NCBI GenBank assembly: GCA_030628805.1
Contig: DAOVQG010000060.1
Location: 1 to 16,917, forward strand
Direction of reading: 5' to 3'
DNA: 16,917 nt
DNA from: JAGMDK01 sp023128695
GTDB taxonomy: Bacteria; Planctomycetota; Phycisphaerae; UBA1845; Fen-1342
The first letter of the stretch is position 1. The number at the start of each line of letters is the position of its first letter. Below, one piece after another: positions 13,662 to 16,917 of the stretch. The notes under the pieces are model-generated. The model had not been told where the DNA came from and did not search any database. It worked only from the letters and a program-made list of their open reading frames with translations. Both the position numbers and the translations under genes were made by a program.

Positions 13662-14300
13662 ATGAGTAGATACATCGGACCGAGCACTCGTTTGTCGCGG
13701 CGGGAAGGCATCAACCTGATGCTCAAGCCGATTCGTGACGAGACGGGCAAGAACCCGCTCGAGCGCGAATACAAGAATTACCCGCCCGGTATGCACATGT
13801 GGCGCCGCGGGAAGTCGTCCGACTACGCGGTCCGCCTGCGCGAAAAGCAGAAGGTCAAGCGCCACTATGGGCTGCTGGAACGCCAGTTCCGGCGCTACTT
13901 CAAAATGGCGACCCGCGGCGAGAACACGGGGGAGGAGCTACTGCGGATTCTGGAGCAGCGGCTGGACAACGTGGTTTACAAGACCCGTTTTATCGCCGGG
14001 CGGCGCGGAGCCCGGCAGGCCGTGGTTCATGGACATGTCCGGGTGAACGGCCGCAAGGTGAATCGGCCGGGATTCCTGGTGACGGTGGGGGACAAGATTG
14101 CGATCAGCCCGCGGGAGAAATCCCAGCAGTACGCGCGGGCTCAGATGACGTTGTTGGAGGGCGTTACGAATCCACCGCCGCAGGACTGGCTGCAGATCGA
14201 CCCAGGCAAGCTGGAGGCGACGGTGGCCGCGTTGCCGAGCCGCGACGACGTGCTGATTCCGATCGAGGAGCAGCTCGTGGTCGAGTTCTGCTCGCGGTAG
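13662..14300 (+). CDS. rpsD: 30S ribosomal protein S4, zinc-free form
   Basis: S4 binds the five-way junction of 16S rRNA early in assembly and affects decoding accuracy. In E. coli it also regulates the alpha operon. The 212-residue product starts MSRYIGPSTRLSRREG. The S4 RNA-binding domain is at about residues 102-158, with RLDNVVYKTRFI, VVHGHVRVNGRKVNRPGF and VGDKIAI. The IEEQLVVEFCSR ending is standard. No CxxC pairs are found near the N-terminus, so it is the zinc-free form. AGGG (13651-13654) is seven bases before ATG 13662. I found no E. coli-like S4 target before rpsM. Confidence 0.96.
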   Translation: MSRYIGPSTRLSRREGINLMLKPIRDETGKNPLEREYKNYPPGMHMWRRGKSSDYAVRLREKQKVKRHYGLLERQFRRYFKMATRGENTGEELLRILEQRLDNVVYKTRFIAGRRGARQAVVHGHVRVNGRKVNRPGFLVTVGDKIAISPREKSQQYARAQMTLLEGVTNPPPQDWLQIDPGKLEATVAALPSRDDVLIPIEEQLVVEFCSR

Positions 14301-14328
14301 AGGTGTTGGTGGTCTGGGGTTTTGGCAC

Positions 14329-14341
14329 GCCACAGTGTGGC
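14329..14341 (+). promoter_or_regulatory. Short perfect hairpin before rpoA
   Basis: GCCAC (14329-14333) pairs with GTGGC (14337-14341) around AGT. It lies in the 60-bp gap between rpsD and rpoA, three bases before the rpoA ribosome binding site GGGAGG (14344-14349). There is no T-run after it, so it is not a terminator. It could mark an mRNA-processing or translation-control site; no promoter is obvious in the gap. Confidence 0.3.
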
Positions 14342-14360
14342 CGCGGGAGGCGAACACGAT

Positions 14361-15398
14361 ATGCGGATCAGATGGCTGGGCCTGGAACTACCGACCCGTG
14401 TTGTGCGTGACGACACGATCAGTACCGAGACGTATGGACGCTTCACGATCGAGCCCTTCGAGCGCGGCTTCGGCACCACCGTGGGCAACAGCCTGCGGCG
14501 GATTCTGCTGTCGAGCCTCGAAGGCTCCGCCGTGACGCACGTGCGGATCGCCGGTGCCGATCATGAGTTCACGTTGCTGCCGGGTGTGCTCGAGGACGTG
14601 ACGGATATCATCTTGAATATCAAGGCGGTCGTCGTGGACCTCGAGGCGGATTCTCCCAAGACGATGCGCGTGGCACGGAGCGAACGGGGCGAGATTCGCG
14701 CCGGGGATTTTGAATGCGATGCCGCGCTGGTCGTCTATAACCCGGAGCAGCACATTGCCACGCTGACTGACGCCGTCAACTTCTCCGCGGAGCTGACGGT
14801 TGACCGCGGGCGGGGCTATGTGCCGGCCTCGGAGTACATCGAGGAAGAGGCCGAGATCGGCGTGATCCCGGTGGATGCCCTTTTTTCGCCCGTCACGCGT
14901 GTCCGCTACCGGACCGAAGAGACGCGGGTTGGCCACAAGGTCAACTACGACCGGCTGGTCATGGAGGTGTGGACCAAGGGCACCACTCGGCCCGAGGATG
15001 CTCTGGTTGAAGCGGCCAAGATCCTCCGCAAGCACCTCAACCCGTTCGTGCAATACTACGAACTTGGTGAACAGATGACGGCCGCCGAATCGCTGTTCGA
15101 GGCGGAGGCCCCGACGGTGGCTGACGAGTTGCAGCAGAAGCTGGACCGCTCTATTGCCGCCCTTGAGCTGTCGGTCCGTTCCAGCAACTGCCTCGATGTG
15201 GCGAAGATTACCACCATTGGCGAGTTGGCTCGCCTGACGGAGGCCGAGCTGCTCGAGTTGCGCAGCTTCGGCCATACGTCGCTCATCGAGGTCAAAGAGA
15301 AGTTGGCCAAAATCGGCCTCTCGCTCGGTCACGGAAGTGGAGAGGACCAGCAGAGTACCGGTGCCGACGCGGCCGAAGCCCAGGCCCCGGCCACATAG
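14361..15398 (+). CDS. rpoA: DNA-directed RNA polymerase subunit alpha
   Basis: RpoA dimerises to nucleate RNA polymerase assembly, and its C-terminal domain binds UP elements and activators. The 345-residue product has the N-terminal domain (residues 1 to about 235) with FGTTVGNSLRRILLSSLEG (37-55) and LEDVTDIILNIK (77-88), then a linker and the C-terminal domain (about 262-325) with LSVRSSNCLDVAKITTIGEL (270-289) and RSFGHTSLIEVKEKLAKIGL. DNA-contact equivalents of E. coli R265 and N268 are kept (R273, N276). The equivalent of K298 is Thr306. A polar Gln/Ala tail of about 20 residues follows. ATG 14361 has GGGAGG 11 bases upstream; an in-frame TTG at 14322 gives no homologous residues. Confidence 0.97.
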   Translation: MRIRWLGLELPTRVVRDDTISTETYGRFTIEPFERGFGTTVGNSLRRILLSSLEGSAVTHVRIAGADHEFTLLPGVLEDVTDIILNIKAVVVDLEADSPKTMRVARSERGEIRAGDFECDAALVVYNPEQHIATLTDAVNFSAELTVDRGRGYVPASEYIEEEAEIGVIPVDALFSPVTRVRYRTEETRVGHKVNYDRLVMEVWTKGTTRPEDALVEAAKILRKHLNPFVQYYELGEQMTAAESLFEAEAPTVADELQQKLDRSIAALELSVRSSNCLDVAKITTIGELARLTEAELLELRSFGHTSLIEVKEKLAKIGLSLGHGSGEDQQSTGADAAEAQAPAT

Positions 15399-15414
15399 CT
15401 ATTGAGGTAGTACC

Positions 15415-16155
15415 ATGCGACATCGTGTGCGCGGAAGAAGGTTAAATCGCAGCGCCAGCCATCGGGTGGCGCTCCGGCGCAACTTGGTTCAAAGCCTGTT
15501 CGAGCACGGCGAAGTCCGGACAACAGTGATCAAGGCCAAGGAAGTGCGCGCCCTGGCCGAACGGCTGATCACCATGGCGATCGATGGGAGCCTGGCGGCC
15601 CGGCAGCGGGCCGAGGCCTTGCTCCAGGACCGCGCCATCATTCCGAAAGACAACAAGGACGACTACGACCAGATGAACGATGCCAAGCGGGCCAAAGTCA
15701 TCCGGGCCCGCTCCGGACGCCGCTATCGGGCCAACACTACCCGGCCCGGCCTCAAGTTCACCGCCGAATCCGTCCTTCACAAGCTCTTCAGCGAGATCGG
15801 CCCGCGGATGAAGAAACGCAACGAGGACCGCGCTTGTGGCGGCGGATACACTCGCATCATCAGGCTGTGCGACCGTCGGCTCGGCGACGCCGGGCAACTA
15901 GCGATCCTCCAACTCGTCGGCGAGGACGACCAGCCGCGTGAAAAAGGCTCGACCAAAACCGAGCGCAAGCGGCGGGCCCGCGTCCGGTACAGCGTCTACG
16001 CCGGCAAACCGCGCGTCCCGCATGGTCGTCGGCGTTCAGCCAAGGCGGCGGCCAAGGTCGAAACTCCGGCCGAGGTTCCGGTGGAGGCGACGCCGGAGGA
16101 GCCGACCGACGCCGCTGAGACTCCGGAAGCCTCCGAATCCGAGAAGACGGAGTAG
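15415..16155 (+). CDS. rplQ: 50S ribosomal protein L17, with insertion and long tail
   Basis: L17 lies at the tunnel exit side of the large subunit. The 246-residue product is about twice the length of E. coli L17 (127). The opening MRHRVRGRRLNRSASHR and KAKEVRALAERLITMAIDG (40-58) match the family; the matching second half LHKLFSEIGPR (121-131) and GGGYTRIIRL (142-151) starts only after about 42 inserted residues (about 74-115, rich in charged residues). A tail from about 171 to 246 first has a basic KTERKRRARVRY part and then Ala/Pro/Glu/Thr-rich acidic sequence. GAGG (15404-15407) is seven bases before ATG 15415. The HIT gene starts three bases after its stop. Confidence 0.94.
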   Translation: MRHRVRGRRLNRSASHRVALRRNLVQSLFEHGEVRTTVIKAKEVRALAERLITMAIDGSLAARQRAEALLQDRAIIPKDNKDDYDQMNDAKRAKVIRARSGRRYRANTTRPGLKFTAESVLHKLFSEIGPRMKKRNEDRACGGGYTRIIRLCDRRLGDAGQLAILQLVGEDDQPREKGSTKTERKRRARVRYSVYAGKPRVPHGRRRSAKAAAKVETPAEVPVEATPEEPTDAAETPEASESEKTE

Positions 16156-16158
16156 ACC

Positions 16159-16578
16159 GTGAGCGCGGGCCAGGGCTCCATTTTTGCGAAGCTCGTCGCC
16201 GGCGAGATCCCCTGCCAGCGAGTCTTCGAGAACGACCTTGTCTTCGCCTTTCTCGACATCAATCCGTTGGCCGAGGGGCACACTCTGGTCATCTCCAAGC
16301 GGGCCGTCGCTCGGTTTGAGGACTTGACGCCGGAGGAGGCGGCTGAACTCGGACGGCAGCTCCCGGTCCTGGCGCGGAAGATCGTGGCGGCGACCGGCGC
16401 CGCGGGTTACAACATTTTGTTGAACAATGGCGTGGTGTCGGGCCAGGAGGTGCCGCATGTGCACTTCCACATCATTCCGCGCCGGGCAGGCGACGGGCTG
16501 GGCTATCGCTGGCGTCCGCAAAAAGCCACCCCGGAGACTTTGACGGCCCTGGCGCAACAAATCCAAGCGCTCCCGTGA
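16159..16578 (+). CDS. HIT-family nucleotide-binding protein (Hint-like)
   Basis: HIT proteins are small hydrolases or transferases acting on nucleoside phosphoramidates or dinucleoside phosphates. The 139-residue product opens SIFAKLVAGEIPCQRVFEND, with the LDINPLAEGHTLVISKR segment (32-48) and the HIT triad HVHFHII at residues 100-106, of which H102 would be the nucleophile. The N-terminal CxxC found in some zinc-containing Hint proteins is absent. It is read from GTG 16159, three bases after the rplQ stop, with GGAG (about 16149-16152) upstream, so it is probably co-transcribed with the ribosomal genes. The exact substrate cannot be told. Confidence 0.9.
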   Translation: MSAGQGSIFAKLVAGEIPCQRVFENDLVFAFLDINPLAEGHTLVISKRAVARFEDLTPEEAAELGRQLPVLARKIVAATGAAGYNILLNNGVVSGQEVPHVHFHIIPRRAGDGLGYRWRPQKATPETLTALAQQIQALP

Positions 16579-16594
16579 GTATTGGCCGCCGGGG

Positions 16595-16622
16595 TTGCGA
16601 TTGGGCGGTTCCATTTTATAAT
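16595..16622 (+). promoter_or_regulatory. Sigma70-type promoter for tRNA-Ala
   Basis: TTGCGA (16595-16600) and a perfect TATAAT (16617-16622) are separated by 16 bp. The predicted start, about seven bases downstream, is only a few bases before the tRNA at 16634. The spacing and match are the best in the window, and the site lies right after the HIT stop. Confidence 0.8.
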
Positions 16623-16633
16623 GACAGATCGTT

Positions 16634-16706
<73 letters not shown>

Positions 16707-16711
16707 CTTTC

Positions 16712-16742
16712 AACCCGCCGCCGATCGGCGGGTTCTTTTTTT
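16712..16742 (+). terminator. Intrinsic terminator after tRNA-Ala
   Basis: AACCCGCCG (16712-16720) pairs with CGGCGGGTT (16726-16734) over a five-base loop (CCGAT), followed by C and seven T (16736-16742). The nine-base GC-rich stem and T-run are a strong rho-independent terminator. It would end both the tRNA transcript and any readthrough from the ribosomal operon. Confidence 0.93.
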
Positions 16743-16812
16743 GTACGCTTTCCAGGGGTACTCGACCGTCTAATACGCTTGTGACCCCGTCGGCGGTCTG
16801 GTAGTCTACGAT

Positions 16813-16827
16813 ACAGTCCAATACTGT
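16813..16827. promoter_or_regulatory. Short dyad upstream of the last gene
   Basis: ACAGT (16813-16817) and ACTGT (16823-16827) are an exact inverted repeat around CCAAT, ending 11 bases before the start codon at 16839. It could be an operator or a small hairpin over the ribosome binding site. A clear promoter is not visible in 16743-16838, although the gene follows a strong terminator and needs one. Confidence 0.25.
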
Positions 16828-16838
16828 GGAGCGAGCCG

Positions 16839-16917
16839 ATGCCCATCCACTACGCTCTCTTCGAGAACAACATCACCGCCGCCCCGGACGACTACGCGGT
16901 CGACGTGGTGGACCTGA
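16839..16917 (+). CDS. 5' end of a gene, possible HU-like DNA-binding protein
   Basis: An ATG at 16839, with GGAG (16828-16831) seven bases upstream, opens a frame without stops to the end of the window (26 codons). The peptide begins MPIHYALFENN and contains ITAAPDDYAVDV. The pattern of a short strand, an aromatic-rich opening and PDDY resembles, from memory, the N-terminus of the HU-like DNA-binding domain family found in planctomycetes and Bacteroidetes. With only 26 residues this is weak. It is truncated by the window edge, not a broken gene. Confidence 0.5.
   Translation, partial: MPIHYALFENNITAAPDDYAVDVVDL

Noticed and set aside
16779..16812. Promoter TTGTGA with TACGAT before the last gene
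   Set aside because: The spacing is 22 bp, too long for sigma70, and the 17-bp alternative TAGTCT matches poorly.

Overview
The window is one near-complete bacterial ribosomal-protein supercluster (S10, spc and alpha operons fused head to tail), all on the + strand. The order is rpsJ-rplC-rplD-rplW-rplB-rpsS-rplV-rpsC-rplP-rpmC-rpsQ-rplN-rplX-rplE-rpsZ-rpsH-rplF-rplR-rpsE-rplO-secY-adk-map-rpmJ-rpsM-rpsK-rpsD-rpoA-rplQ. It is followed by a HIT-family gene, a tRNA-Ala with its own promoter and terminator, and the first 26 codons of a further gene. The DNA is clearly G+C-rich. Genes are separated by 0-30 bp or overlap, except for a 76-bp gap after rpsJ and a 60-bp gap before rpoA.

The organism is a bacterium, probably of the Planctomycetota. 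This is inferred from the combination of a long L17 with an internal insertion and a tail, an L2 active loop reading AHPL instead of DHPH, a short zinc-type S14 embedded in the spc section, no rpmD (L30), no infA, and a GC-rich 18-bp tandem repeat at the left edge of a kind I recall from planctomycete intergenic regions. No rRNA or other taxonomic marker is present, so the phylum call is moderate and nothing finer is claimed.

Layout: 1-250 is the leader, with a tandem repeat, a possible promoter and a small dyad. 251-5545 is the S10-type section (S10 to S17). 5542-9812 is the spc-type section (L14 to L15), followed by secY, adk and map (9842-12683), with adk and map joined by one-base TGATG overlaps. 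12716-16155 is the alpha-type section (L36, S13, S11, S4, RpoA, L17). 16159-16578 is a HIT protein read with the operon. 16595-16742 is a self-contained tRNA-Ala(CGC) unit ending in a strong intrinsic terminator. 16839 onward is the start of a new gene.

The genes jointly supply most of the ribosome core, the SecY translocon channel for nascent membrane proteins, methionine aminopeptidase for nascent chains, adenylate kinase and the RNA polymerase alpha subunit. I found no defence system, mobile element or CRISPR array, and no new multi-gene system. What stands out is protein-level: acidic or Ala/Pro/Glu tails on S5, L15 and L17, an insertion inside L17, a seven-residue loop insertion in S11, and the altered L2 loop.
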